Positions 1 through 7,928 of a stretch of DNA of 64,000 bases are shown one piece after another. The position numbers and the translations under genes are program-made. Numbering within the stretch: the stretch's first letter is position 1; every line of letters begins with the position of its first letter. Source of the stretch: Pseudomonas bubulae (GTDB taxonomy: Bacteria; Pseudomonadota; Gammaproteobacteria; Pseudomonadales; Pseudomonadaceae); the NCBI RefSeq assembly GCF_900618535.1, contig NZ_UYJA01000007.1, positions 124,001 through 188,000 of the forward strand, given 5' to 3'. The notes beneath the pieces are model-generated. The model was given only the letters and a program-made list of their open reading frames with translations. It was not told where the DNA came from and made no database searches.

Positions 1-1
1 G

Positions 2-1204
2 CAGGTTGATGATCAGATGCTCAAAGCCTTGGCTTCCCCCTTATCCGCAAGCCAGCAAGTTCTTGTGCAGCAGATCCTCGCGCTGATCTACACGCATTGG
101 TTGGATGAGGTGACGCGCAATTTCCAAGGTGTGGTCAAATCTAAGGGCTATCCGGGTAGCAACCAGGTGAATGAAGCCACGGCTGAGTATGCCGCGGGTG
201 GTGAAGTGGTATTTTTCGTAGACGGCCTGCGTTACGACATTGCCCAGCGTCTGAGTCAGGCTCTGCAAGGATTGGGTGCAGTAACGCTTTCGGCAAACTG
301 GGCAGCTTTGCCTTCAGTGACGTCTACCGCGAAAGCAGCCGTGACACCGGTGCATAACCGGTTGACTGGCAGAACTACCGACCGTGATTTTGAGCCCAGC
401 TTGCTGGACGAAGATAAGGACTTTTCAGCTTATTACCTGAAGAAGTTTCTGCAGGAAAAAGGCTGGCAATATTTGGATGAGGGCGATTCAGGCGACCCAG
501 CATCCAATGCTTGGGTTCAAAGCGGCGATATTGACAAAGAAGGCCACGTTAAGGGGCTTAAGCTGGCAGCTCGAATTGATACCTTACTGGCTGAAGTTGT
601 GGAGCGGGTTGAAGAGCTCCTGGTTGCTGGCTGGCGAAAAATCCGCATCGTCACCGACCATGGCTGGATGCTGACACCCGCACCGATGGTGAAGGTCGAA
701 TTGCCCAAGCACTTGACCGAAACGCGCTGGGGCCGCTGTGCTGTCATCAAAGATTCTGTGGACAGCGGTTATCAGCAGGTAGGTTGGTACTGGAACGGTG
801 CCGTCAGTATTGCGATGGCTCCAGGTGCCTGTAGTTTCAAGGCAGGACAGCACTATGATCACGGTGGCCTGAGCCTGCAGGAGTGTTTGACACCAGTCCT
901 AGAGGTTCGCAGCACACAAGCCGCAGTTATGACTTCAGCCATCTCTGCAACGCTCTCGGATCTGCGCTGGGTGGGGTTGACCTGTAAAGTCCAGGCGCAA
1001 ACCAGTGCTGAAGGGGGGCTGGCGGTACTCAGAACGCACCCGGCTGACCCTGACTCAGAGATCACCAAGCGTAAACCGTTGAAAGAAGGCAAGTGCACCC
1101 TATTGGTAGATGACCAGTATGAGGGTACTACTGCTGTGTTAGTGCTGCTGGATGACAACGGCAATGTGCTGGCGAAAAAACCAACTCTGGTAGGAGACGA
1201 GTAA
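2..1204 (+). CDS. pglZ: BREX system phosphatase-like protein PglZ (3' part, cut by window start)
   Basis: The reading frame is open to the left edge of the window, so the N-terminal part is missing; about 400 residues are visible. Motifs of the alkaline-phosphatase-like PglZ fold are present: VVFFVDGLRYD near the visible start (the metal-binding Asp region), IVTDHGWML about midway, and HYDHGGLSLQE later. The segment VKVELPKHLTETRWGRC after the DHG motif fits the PglZ variant found in type 1 BREX loci. PglZ is a core component of BREX, which blocks phage replication and works with a methyltransferase (PglX) that marks self DNA. The next gene is brxL, two bases away, which is the usual BREX order. 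The remaining BREX genes (brxA, brxB, brxC, pglX) would lie left of the window. The exact PglZ subtype is inferred. Confidence 0.85.
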   Translation, partial: QVDDQMLKALASPLSASQQVLVQQILALIYTHWLDEVTRNFQGVVKSKGYPGSNQVNEATAEYAAGGEVVFFVDGLRYDIAQRLSQALQGLGAVTLSANWAALPSVTSTAKAAVTPVHNRLTGRTTDRDFEPSLLDEDKDFSAYYLKKFLQEKGWQYLDEGDSGDPASNAWVQSGDIDKEGHVKGLKLAARIDTLLAEVVERVEELLVAGWRKIRIVTDHGWMLTPAPMVKVELPKHLTETRWGRCAVIKDSVDSGYQQVGWYWNGAVSIAMAPGACSFKAGQHYDHGGLSLQECLTPVLEVRSTQAAVMTSAISATLSDLRWVGLTCKVQAQTSAEGGLAVLRTHPADPDSEITKRKPLKEGKCTLLVDDQYEGTTAVLVLLDDNGNVLAKKPTLVGDE

Positions 1205-3253
1205 GTGGAAATGGATACGCTGGACCGTAAGTCCGCGGAGGTCTTTGAGGGGTACTTGGTTCGCAAAGACCTGGTGCGTACTTTTGCGCGTCAATTTCCG
1301 GTTCCGACCTATGTCGTCGAGTTCATGCTGGGTAGATACTGCGCCTCAACCGATCCCATTGAAATCGAAGAAGGTTTGGAAATCGTTCAGCGACAGCTGT
1401 CTGATCGTACCGTGCGTGCCGGCGAGGAAGAGCTTTTCAAGGCACGAGCCTACAAAACCGGCTCTGCCAAACTGATCGATATTGTCAGCGTGCGGTTTGT
1501 AGAAAAGGAAGGTGGCTACCTGGCGTCGTTACCCAGCTTGAATCTCAGCCGGGTTCGCATCCCTGACAAAATTGTGGACGATAACGAACGTCTGTTGACC
1601 GGCGGCTTTTATGCTGAGGTGACGCTGACGTACGACAGTGTTATTGCTGAAGAGAAGGGGAACGCTTTCGGTATTGCCGAGTTACGTCCCATCCAAATGT
1701 CCAAGCGTAATGTGTTGGATGTCATGGCTGAAGCCCGAGCCCAATTCAATAGCGAAGAGTGGCGGGATTTTTTGGTCCGCTCGATTGGCCTGGAATCCAA
1801 TGAGCTTTCACCGCGCGCCAAAGACGCAATTCTGTTGCGCATGGTGCCGTTCGTTGAGCGCAACTACAACATGGTCGAACTGGGGCCGCGGGGCACGGGC
1901 AAGAGTCACCTATTTCAGCAAATATCGCCCTACGCGCATTTGATCTCAGGCGGCAAAGCGACCATCGCCAAGATGTTTGTCAACAACGCCAGCGGGCAGC
2001 GTGGCTTGGTGTGCCAGTACGATGTGGTTTGCTTTGATGAGGTCAGTGGGATCTCCTTCGATACCAAGGAAGGGATCAACATCATGAAGGGCTACATGGA
2101 GTCCGGCGAGTTCAGTCGTGGCAAGGAAAGCATTCGAGCCGATGGCTCTCTGGTGTTTGTCGGCAACTTCGATGTCGATGTCGAACACCAGCAGCGAGTA
2201 GGCCATCTCTTTGGTCCACTACCGGCAGAAATGCGTGATGACACGGCTTGGATGGACCGAATCCATTGCTATCTACCTGGTTGGGATGTACCTAAGATGA
2301 ACAAGACACTGACCACAGACCACTTCGGTCTGGTTAGTGACTTCTTCTCCGAGTGTATGAGCCGTCTGCGCTTCCAGAGCCGTGTATCTGCTATGCAGAA
2401 TCGCGTTCACTTGGGCGGAGCACTCAGTGGTCGTGATACCAATGCGGTCAACAAAACCGTTTCCGGCTTGCTCAAGCTGATGTATCCGGGTCAGGACATG
2501 GTCGTGTCCGATGAAGATCTAGAATGGGCCACTCGTTTAGGGCTTGAGGTGCGGCGTCGGGTCAAGGAACAGCAAAAGCGAGTCGGAGCCGCCGAGTTTC
2601 GTAACACCCACTTCAGTTACTTCATTGGCGATGACGGAGTCGAGAAGTTCGTGGCTACGCCGGAGCTACGCGCCGACAACGAAATCGGTGATGACCCACT
2701 GGAACCGGGCCAGATCTGGACCATCAGCGAAGGTGGGGCGGACATCGACGACAACGCTGGCCTGTATCGCATCGAGGTGAATGAAGGCCCTGGCTCTGGA
2801 GTACGCATCCTCAATAATCCGGCACCCGCAGCCTTCAAGGAGTCGCTGCGCTATGCTGAGCAGAATTTGTATTCCAGAGCAACTCAGCTCATCGGAGACC
2901 GCGACCCACGTGCCCACGAGTTCTCCGTTCAGCTCAGAGCCTACGACGCCGCCAAACGCGGTTCCAAACTGGGCATGGCGGCGCTGATTGCGATGTGTAG
3001 CAGCTTGCTGAAAAAGTCGGTGAAGGGCGGAGTGATCGTCGTCGGCGAGATAAACCTTGGCGGCTCGATTGAGCCGATTAGCAGCGCAGTGAATATTGCC
3101 GAGCTGGCGGTAGAGAAGGGCGCCAGCGTGCTGCTCATGCCCGTCACAGCCAGACGCCAGCTGTATGACCTATCTGATGACATGGCAACAAAGATCGACA
3201 TCCAGTTCTACCAGGATGCAAGGGATGCGTTGTTGAAAGCGATTGTGGAGTAG
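1205..3253 (+). CDS. brxL: BREX Lon protease-like AAA+ protein BrxL
   Basis: This 682-residue protein has an AAA+ core with a Walker A motif GPRGTGKS (Lys 233) and a Walker B motif VVCFDE (Asp 278, Glu 279), and a C-terminal Lon-protease-like domain (about residues 570-680). In BREX, BrxL is the Lon-like AAA+ component and is thought to act on DNA as a multimeric ring. The Lon-like domain keeps a serine in the expected strand (GSKLG, Ser 587). At the place where Lon has its catalytic lysine (GLK), this protein reads SAVNIAE with Asn 630, so classic Ser-Lys peptidase activity looks doubtful by eye alignment. The GTG start at 1205 has AGGAG eight bases upstream; an ATG at 1211 is the alternative. 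It directly follows pglZ and is probably cotranscribed with it. Confidence 0.9.
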   Translation: MEMDTLDRKSAEVFEGYLVRKDLVRTFARQFPVPTYVVEFMLGRYCASTDPIEIEEGLEIVQRQLSDRTVRAGEEELFKARAYKTGSAKLIDIVSVRFVEKEGGYLASLPSLNLSRVRIPDKIVDDNERLLTGGFYAEVTLTYDSVIAEEKGNAFGIAELRPIQMSKRNVLDVMAEARAQFNSEEWRDFLVRSIGLESNELSPRAKDAILLRMVPFVERNYNMVELGPRGTGKSHLFQQISPYAHLISGGKATIAKMFVNNASGQRGLVCQYDVVCFDEVSGISFDTKEGINIMKGYMESGEFSRGKESIRADGSLVFVGNFDVDVEHQQRVGHLFGPLPAEMRDDTAWMDRIHCYLPGWDVPKMNKTLTTDHFGLVSDFFSECMSRLRFQSRVSAMQNRVHLGGALSGRDTNAVNKTVSGLLKLMYPGQDMVVSDEDLEWATRLGLEVRRRVKEQQKRVGAAEFRNTHFSYFIGDDGVEKFVATPELRADNEIGDDPLEPGQIWTISEGGADIDDNAGLYRIEVNEGPGSGVRILNNPAPAAFKESLRYAEQNLYSRATQLIGDRDPRAHEFSVQLRAYDAAKRGSKLGMAALIAMCSSLLKKSVKGGVIVVGEINLGGSIEPISSAVNIAELAVEKGASVLLMPVTARRQLYDLSDDMATKIDIQFYQDARDALLKAIVE

Positions 3254-3366
3254 GGGGGGCACAGTTCAGCGATCTTTGACGACGGTCCCAGAGGGGCCTT
3301 GTACATAGCGCAACCCTGCGGTCTGTAACTGCATTAGATTGGGTGAAAAAAAGGACTGTACATCTA

Positions 3367-3400
3367 CCAACGTCCGTCGCTGGCAGGCGACGGACGTTGG
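3367..3400. repeat. Perfect 14-bp inverted repeat with 6-base loop
   Basis: Both arms (CCAACGTCCGTCGC and its complement) match at all 14 positions around the loop TGGCAG. It lies between brxL and the convergent small membrane-protein gene. There is no T-run on either side, so it is not a standard intrinsic terminator, but it could still end or stabilise the converging transcripts. Confidence 0.6.
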
Positions 3401-3412
3401 TTGAGCTTACAA

Positions 3413-3595
3413 TTATTCAGATGTGTTATTTGCAGTGCTCCGTAGTCGACTGAAAATCAGGCAAGTCAGTACTGCTGCAATCAGAAGCGGCGGAAACCGC
3501 ACCATGAGAATCAACAAAAGTATTGCTGTCATGCAGCCGGCAAGAATGCCGACGAAGATGAACAGGGTTGCGAAGATTCGTACCAGTTGCTTCAT
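3413..3595 (-). CDS. Small membrane protein, two predicted transmembrane segments
   Basis: This is a 60-residue protein that I do not recognise. It starts MKQLVRIFATLF and consists of two hydrophobic stretches (about residues 6-32 and 34-47) separated by Arg-Phe-Pro-Pro, with a short polar tail. The start is well supported: the perfect Shine-Dalgarno AGGAGGT lies a few bases before the ATG on the minus strand. The gene is 10 bases downstream of the RadC-like gene on the same strand and is probably cotranscribed with it. Hydrophobicity and size are all that can be said of function; a small inner-membrane protein encoded by the island is the safest description. Confidence 0.6.
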   Translation of the reverse strand: MKQLVRIFATLFIFVGILAGCMTAILLLILMVRFPPLLIAAVLTCLIFSRLRSTANNTSE

Positions 3596-3605
3596 GCCTA
3601 CCTCC

Positions 3606-4103
3606 TCACAGGTAGCCCTGTTCTGCCAGCGATTTACAGCCGTCGCTGCCAACGATGATGTGGTCCAGCGTTCTTACCCCAATCAGATTCAGCGCCTCTC
3701 TGAGCGTGTTCGTCAGCGAGCGGTCAGCCTGACTGGGCTCTGGATCGCCGGATGGGTGGTTGTGCACCAAAATCACGGCAGCGGCATTGTGCTCTAGAGC
3801 GATCTTGACCACTTCCCGCGGGTAAACGCTAGCACCGTCCAGCGTGCCTCTAAATAGCTCCCGAAAGCTTATTACCCTGTGTTTAGTATCGAGCAGTAAC
3901 AAAGCAAAAATTTCGTGCTCGTGATACTGCAGCAGTGTTTGCAGGTGGCTGAATACCTGCTTCGGATCAGTCAGTGCCCTGCCTTTAGACAAACGACTCA
4001 TCGCCAGTTGTCGTGCCATCTGCAGGATGTCGGCCTCGGTGACCGGTGAATCCATGACATAGGTGCCGGTGGCCTCACCGGCTTTGAGCTTGTGATATTT
4101 CAT
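3606..4103 (-). CDS. RadC-family JAB/MPN domain protein (island-type)
   Basis: This 165-residue protein carries the JAB/MPN metalloprotease-like core of the RadC family. The visible zinc motif is HNHPSGDPEPSQAD (His 114, His 116, Asp 127), with a candidate catalytic Glu 82 in FRELFRG. It is shorter than chromosomal RadC (about 220 residues) and lacks the N-terminal helix-hairpin-helix part, which is the form usually carried on mobile islands near anti-restriction or toxin genes. The start MKYHKLKAG at 4103 was chosen because residues upstream in the open frame are unlike the family and an AGGA-type ribosome site precedes it. The enzymatic activity of such proteins is not established, and RadC is no longer thought to be a core repair enzyme. 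Confidence 0.85.
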   Translation of the reverse strand: MKYHKLKAGEATGTYVMDSPVTEADILQMARQLAMSRLSKGRALTDPKQVFSHLQTLLQYHEHEIFALLLLDTKHRVISFRELFRGTLDGASVYPREVVKIALEHNAAAVILVHNHPSGDPEPSQADRSLTNTLREALNLIGVRTLDHIIVGSDGCKSLAEQGYL

Positions 4104-4197
4104 GCGGGCAGTCCTGTATGAATGCAGGCCGGCACACAGCGCTGCGCAGAGCGCAGCACCGTCCGGATAGGATATAAAGAAGGGAAAGGTGGCCTGA

Positions 4198-4527
4198 TCA
4201 GGTCGGAAGGTTGAAACGGTGGCCGCAGAGCAGGCAGAGGTTGTGGGCCAGAATGTGACGATCGAGTGACTCACCCAGTTGGGCGCCGAGCGCACAGCCG
4301 CCGACACCGCCGGCTAGGCCGCCGAGGATCGCGCCTGACACTGAGCCGATGGTGATGCCGACGGGCCCGGCGATAGCGCCGATAAGCGCACCAGCCTGAC
4401 CACCAGTTAGAGCTGCGCTGATGCCACGGGCGGCACCGTCCACGGTGCCGATGGCAGCACCGATTTTCATGGCGTGATGGAAAGAGGCAATTTGGGGGGA
4501 ATGACAGCGAGGGCATTGTAATGACAT
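4198..4527 (-). CDS. Glycine-zipper protein flanked by CxxC pairs
   Basis: The 109-residue product starts with a CxxC pair (CPRC, residues 5-8) and ends with another (CLLC, residues 98-101). Between them is a long, almost uncharged Gly/Ala-rich stretch (about residues 20-85) with repeated GxxxG spacing, a glycine-zipper pattern that can insert into membranes or self-associate. The two cysteine pairs could join into one zinc ribbon with the hydrophobic segment looped out. It lies upstream of the RadC-like gene on the same strand, with 94 bases between them. No specific function can be assigned; the arrangement is unlike glycine-zipper lipoproteins because there is no lipobox or signal peptide. 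Confidence 0.65.
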   Translation of the reverse strand: MSLQCPRCHSPQIASFHHAMKIGAAIGTVDGAARGISAALTGGQAGALIGAIAGPVGITIGSVSGAILGGLAGGVGGCALGAQLGESLDRHILAHNLCLLCGHRFNLPT

Positions 4528-4778
4528 GAGGCGAACCTTCTTGGTGTTGATGTCATTACGGTTATGTAGGGCTGAGATTTTTTTGATTCGTATAAGCGTG
4601 CTTTTAGATGAACGATCTAATCACTACGGCAGAAAACAATTCAGTGCGGCCATTGGTGACGGGCTGAAGCTGACCAGATTCGGAAGTTCACGAAGGTCCG
4701 TTTGGGGCTCTGAGACACCTTGGACGCGTACCGAAAGCAATCTTACTAGATTGCCATAAAAACTCTGGCTGACAGTTA
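4528..4778. other. Non-coding stretch left of the insertion sequence
   Basis: No convincing gene is seen here. A 77-codon open frame on the plus strand (4526-4759) has no ribosome-binding site and no recognisable features. The stretch probably holds the promoter of the leftward glycine-zipper/RadC group and was joined to the region now right of the IS before that element inserted. Confidence 0.5.
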
Positions 4779-4783
4779 CTAAG

Positions 4784-4810
4784 TTGTAGAAACTCAGACT
4801 TCATCTGACA
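4784..4810 (+). repeat. IS left terminal inverted repeat
   Basis: 27 bp starting TTGTAGAA and ending ATCTGACA; it pairs with 5959-5985 with six mismatches, mostly in the middle. Confidence 0.8.
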
Positions 4811-4846
4811 GTTACCGGATTTGAGGTCGTGACTGTCAGGTCAAAT

Positions 4847-5881
4847 TCAGTTGATCATTTTGACCAGCCAGATTTTCTTTCCATCCTCAAATGTCTCTGC
4901 CGGCGTCCGGCCACAGCACATTTTTCCCTGATGAGTCCGTTCATCATTATAGTGGGCCACCCACTGGTCAAGATCGGCCTGCAACTGCTCCATGCTTTGG
5001 TAGATCTTTTTCCGGAAAGTAACCTGGTAAAACTCCTGCAAGATCGTCTTATGAAACCGCTCGCAGATACCGTTAGTTTGCGGTGACGCGGCTTTCGTCC
5101 GGGTATGCTCGATGTCATTCATTGCCAGGTAGAGCTGGTAATCATGCTGCTCCAGCTTGCCGCAATATTCCGTTCCACGATCCGTCAAAATCCGCAGCAC
5201 GGGGACGTTTTGCTCTGCAAAGTACGGTAGCACTTTGTCGTTGAGCAGGTCTGCTGCCGTGATTGGCGTCTTCGTTGTATAGAGTTTGGTGAACGCGACC
5301 TTGCTGTAGGTATCAACAAAGGTCTGCTGATAAATACGGCCTACGCCTTTCATAGTGCCGACGTAGAACGTGTCCTGGGAGCCAAGATAGCCCGGATGGG
5401 CCGTTTCGATTTCGCCGCAGGCGATATCGTCATCACGTTTCTTCTCTAGAGCAACGACCTGGGCTTCGGTCAGAACAGAGCCTGTAGCCGCAACGTGCTT
5501 TTCCAAAGCAGTCAGACGCTGCTTGAAGTTCGCCAGCGCGTGCCGCAGCCAGATTGATCGTACACCTGAGGGACTGACGAATGTGCCACGCTTACGCAGT
5601 TCATTGCTGACACGGACTTGGCCGTGGGCGGGTTGTTCAATGGCGTAGTCCAGTACGCATTGTTCAACAGCCTCATCGACACGGTTTTTTAGGTTTGGCT
5701 TTCTGCGATCTTTTTGTAGCAGGGCTTCGACTCCACCGTTCGCCTTGGCTTCCTGGTAGCGATAGAAGGTGTCTCGCGACACGCCCATGATTTTGCAGGC
5801 CTGTGAAACGTTGCCGAGTTCCTCGGCCAGGTTCAACAAGCCCAACTTGTGCTTAACAATCGGTTGATTTACAACGTTCAT
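4847..5881 (-). CDS. IS481-family transposase
   Basis: The 344-residue protein has an N-terminal helix-turn-helix (about residues 10-60, LAEELGNVSQACKIMGVSR) and an rve-type DDE integrase core. The acidic residues are visible in VDTYSKVAF (Asp), LTDRGTEY (Asp) and NGICERFHK (Glu), followed by the typical C-terminal HYNDERTHQG motif. It catalyses cut-and-paste or copy-out transposition of the surrounding element. The length is normal for the family and no frameshift or stop interrupts it. The start at 5881 is an ATG. It is transcribed against the neighbouring nitrilase/SMC genes. Confidence 0.95.
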   Translation of the reverse strand: MNVVNQPIVKHKLGLLNLAEELGNVSQACKIMGVSRDTFYRYQEAKANGGVEALLQKDRRKPNLKNRVDEAVEQCVLDYAIEQPAHGQVRVSNELRKRGTFVSPSGVRSIWLRHALANFKQRLTALEKHVAATGSVLTEAQVVALEKKRDDDIACGEIETAHPGYLGSQDTFYVGTMKGVGRIYQQTFVDTYSKVAFTKLYTTKTPITAADLLNDKVLPYFAEQNVPVLRILTDRGTEYCGKLEQHDYQLYLAMNDIEHTRTKAASPQTNGICERFHKTILQEFYQVTFRKKIYQSMEQLQADLDQWVAHYNDERTHQGKMCCGRTPAETFEDGKKIWLVKMIN

Positions 5882-5958
5882 GCGGGGCTACTCCTCTTGG
5901 GTTGGTGATTGCTCGCACAACCATCAAACCCGGTAGCCCCGCTCTTTTTCAAGAGGGG

Positions 5959-5985
5959 TGTCAGATTAAGTCGAGACTTCTACAA
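5959..5985 (-). repeat. IS right terminal inverted repeat
   Basis: 27 bp whose reverse complement starts TTGTAGAA, matching the left end at 4784-4810 at 21 of 27 positions. The CTAAG target duplication follows directly. Confidence 0.8.
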
Positions 5986-5990
5986 CTAAG

Positions 5991-6170
5991 TCCGAGTAAA
6001 AGCGTTTTCTGCGGCAGCTAGGCTCTTTACAGCTGCTGCGAATATTCCCCCGCATCCGTGACGTCCCCCATTGCAAGGAGATAGTCCTAGAGTGCATTCT
6101 CATTTCCAGCTAGTAACTGACTAAGATGCGGCGGTGATGAAGACCGCTATAGGCGCTGCAGGGAGGCGTT
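5991..6170. other. Leader of the nitrilase/SMC operon
   Basis: This 180-bp stretch runs from the IS target duplication to the GTG start of the nitrilase-like gene. A clear ribosome-binding site (GGGAGG) ends seven bases before the GTG. No convincing -35/-10 pair was identified by eye. The native promoter may lie here or may have been displaced by the IS. Confidence 0.4.
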
Positions 6171-7928
6171 GTGACTATTTCCATCCGTGACGTGGAAGGC
6201 GTGCTCCTTGCTCGCTCACTCACGAATCCATCGCTTGATGCGCTGAACCCGAACGACCAGTCTTATCGGGCGCTCTTACTCCAGCCTGCCGGTCCAATAT
6301 TGGCCGATGTCACCCGCATCGGGCCGCTCGACCTCGCGTTCGCCGATAATCAGGCGACGAAGTTCCTTGAGCTGGCCACAGAGAAGGGACACCATCTTGT
6401 TGTAACCCCGGAGTACTACCTCCCCATCGAGACTCTGCTGAAGTGTGTTCAGGGCACTACGTTCCCTGCCGTCGGAGCCCTCTGGGTTCTCGGCTGTGAA
6501 AGCATGACGCCAGCTCAGCTCGAGAAGTTCGAGACTGACTGCTTCGGGTACTGCGATGTTATCTTTGAGGAGGACACCGCGGCACCAATCCAGGGTGTCT
6601 ATTACGATCCCGTCGCGTACTGCTTTGTCACGAAGGACGTTGCGGGGGAGTACCGGCGCGTGGTCCTCCTACAATTCAAAACGATTTCCTCGAGGGACCT
6701 GCACTTCTTCGAGAACAAGAACCTTCGCTGCGGAAGCGTTATCTATCAGTTCAAGGGCGCGGATGAAGAGCTCTCGCTCGCAACCATCATCTGCTCCGAC
6801 GCCTTCAATGTCGCGCCCGACGAGAGTCTTCGCAAGCAACTCTCACGCTTCTCAACGCTGCTGCACATCCAATTGAATCCGAAGCCGAAACACACGGGCT
6901 ACATTCGCTATCGCCTCGACACGTTCGTCAAGAACAAGGACCTAAACAACTGCGACATTGTCTGCCTGAACTGGGCGGAGAACATGGTCCAGTTTGATGA
7001 GCCCAACGGTAAGAGCGAGGCATGGAAGAACGAGAGCGGATCTGCCTGGTATATCTCGGACAATCGCTGTTCATCGAAAGACGCTGAGGTTGAGAATAAC
7101 GAACAACGCGGTCTTTACTACTCGCGGCACGTGAATCACCGGCATGTGCTCCACTTCCACTTCAGCGCAGCTGCGTTTGAACTGACAGTCGCGAAGATCG
7201 TCCAGCTTGGGACGCACGTCCACGACAACCATCTCGGACCAAAGATGGATGCTAGGTACACCTGGAGTGAGGACCAGCAGAACTGGGTACCCAATGCTGA
7301 GAACCCCGATCCGGGTTTGTCAAAACTCTTCGCCCTTTCGCCTCATGTGGAATCGGCGTTCTCAAGCCTGAAGTCGGTGAACAGCCGACTACAGGTGGAA
7401 CGTGCAATTGCGCTGTCATGCGGTCTTTCGAAGTGCAAGGAAACTTGGTACTACGCTGGCGAGCTCGAGGCCTGCAAGCTGGACGAAAGTGAAATCGTGC
7501 GGCGAGTCACGCTTGTATTGGATCGCGATGTCGCTGCAGGTCAAGCCCGTGAAAGCAGTATGAAGAAGGTCGCGTCACTCAACAACATATTGGCTACGAA
7601 GAAGCTACCGCGTCAAATTCACGACCTCGGTGGTGGTGACGCTCGCATCATGTGGCGGCCGGATGTGCCGCACGTGAACGTCTTTAAAGATGGAAAGCCT
7701 CCGGCCTTGGTCGCGTACCTTGGAATGGATCCGAGCCCAGAGACTATCCAGAACGTGAGCGACGCCGCGTATGAGTTGCTGCGCCGTGAGAACAATGACA
7801 ATCACAAGCACCGTATCGCGGTCTGCTTCCACACAATAGATGGGCAAGCAGAGTTCGCTCGAATTGCCAAGCTCACTGATATTACCCATGGAGGCGGCAG
7901 CGCCACCTCCATTGCGGAGGCGGACTAA
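6171..7928 (+). CDS. Nitrilase-superfamily protein with unknown C-terminal region; candidate defence effector
   Basis: This is a 585-residue protein. The N-terminal half (about residues 25-310) has the nitrilase/carbon-nitrogen hydrolase layout with all three catalytic residues visible: Glu 81 in VVTPEYYLP, Lys 170 in LLQFKTISSRD and Cys 208 in TIICSDAF. The spacing (89 and 38 residues) fits the superfamily. Members cleave non-peptide C-N bonds such as amides, nitriles and carbamoyl groups. The C-terminal 270 residues (to SATSIAEAD) match nothing I recognise. The GTG start has GGGAGG seven bases upstream. The stop codon abuts the ATG of the SMC-like gene with no gap, so translation is coupled. 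By analogy with Lamassu-type systems, where an effector is paired with an SMC-like ATPase, this would be the effector; the substrate is unknown. Confidence 0.75.
   Translation: MTISIRDVEGVLLARSLTNPSLDALNPNDQSYRALLLQPAGPILADVTRIGPLDLAFADNQATKFLELATEKGHHLVVTPEYYLPIETLLKCVQGTTFPAVGALWVLGCESMTPAQLEKFETDCFGYCDVIFEEDTAAPIQGVYYDPVAYCFVTKDVAGEYRRVVLLQFKTISSRDLHFFENKNLRCGSVIYQFKGADEELSLATIICSDAFNVAPDESLRKQLSRFSTLLHIQLNPKPKHTGYIRYRLDTFVKNKDLNNCDIVCLNWAENMVQFDEPNGKSEAWKNESGSAWYISDNRCSSKDAEVENNEQRGLYYSRHVNHRHVLHFHFSAAAFELTVAKIVQLGTHVHDNHLGPKMDARYTWSEDQQNWVPNAENPDPGLSKLFALSPHVESAFSSLKSVNSRLQVERAIALSCGLSKCKETWYYAGELEACKLDESEIVRRVTLVLDRDVAAGQARESSMKKVASLNNILATKKLPRQIHDLGGGDARIMWRPDVPHVNVFKDGKPPALVAYLGMDPSPETIQNVSDAAYELLRRENNDNHKHRIAVCFHTIDGQAEFARIAKLTDITHGGGSATSIAEAD

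Larger units (their letters stand above)
4784..5985 (-). mobile_element. Complete IS481-family insertion sequence
   Basis: A 1202-bp element with 27-bp imperfect terminal inverted repeats, 21 of 27 positions matching. Both tips read TTGTAGAA outward-in and the inner ends read ATCTGACA. It is bounded by a 5-bp direct repeat CTAAG at 4779-4783 and 5986-5990, the target-site duplication. It contains a single intact transposase gene on the minus strand, so the copy appears recent and potentially active. It sits between the RadC group and the nitrilase/SMC module and may have separated the latter from its original promoter. Confidence 0.85.

Noticed and set aside
3423..3797. A 124-codon plus-strand frame over the small membrane-protein and RadC genes
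   Set aside because: The minus-strand genes have clear ribosome sites and motifs; this frame has neither.
4526..4759. A 77-codon frame left of the IS
   Set aside because: No ribosome site, no features and unusual composition; treated as non-coding.
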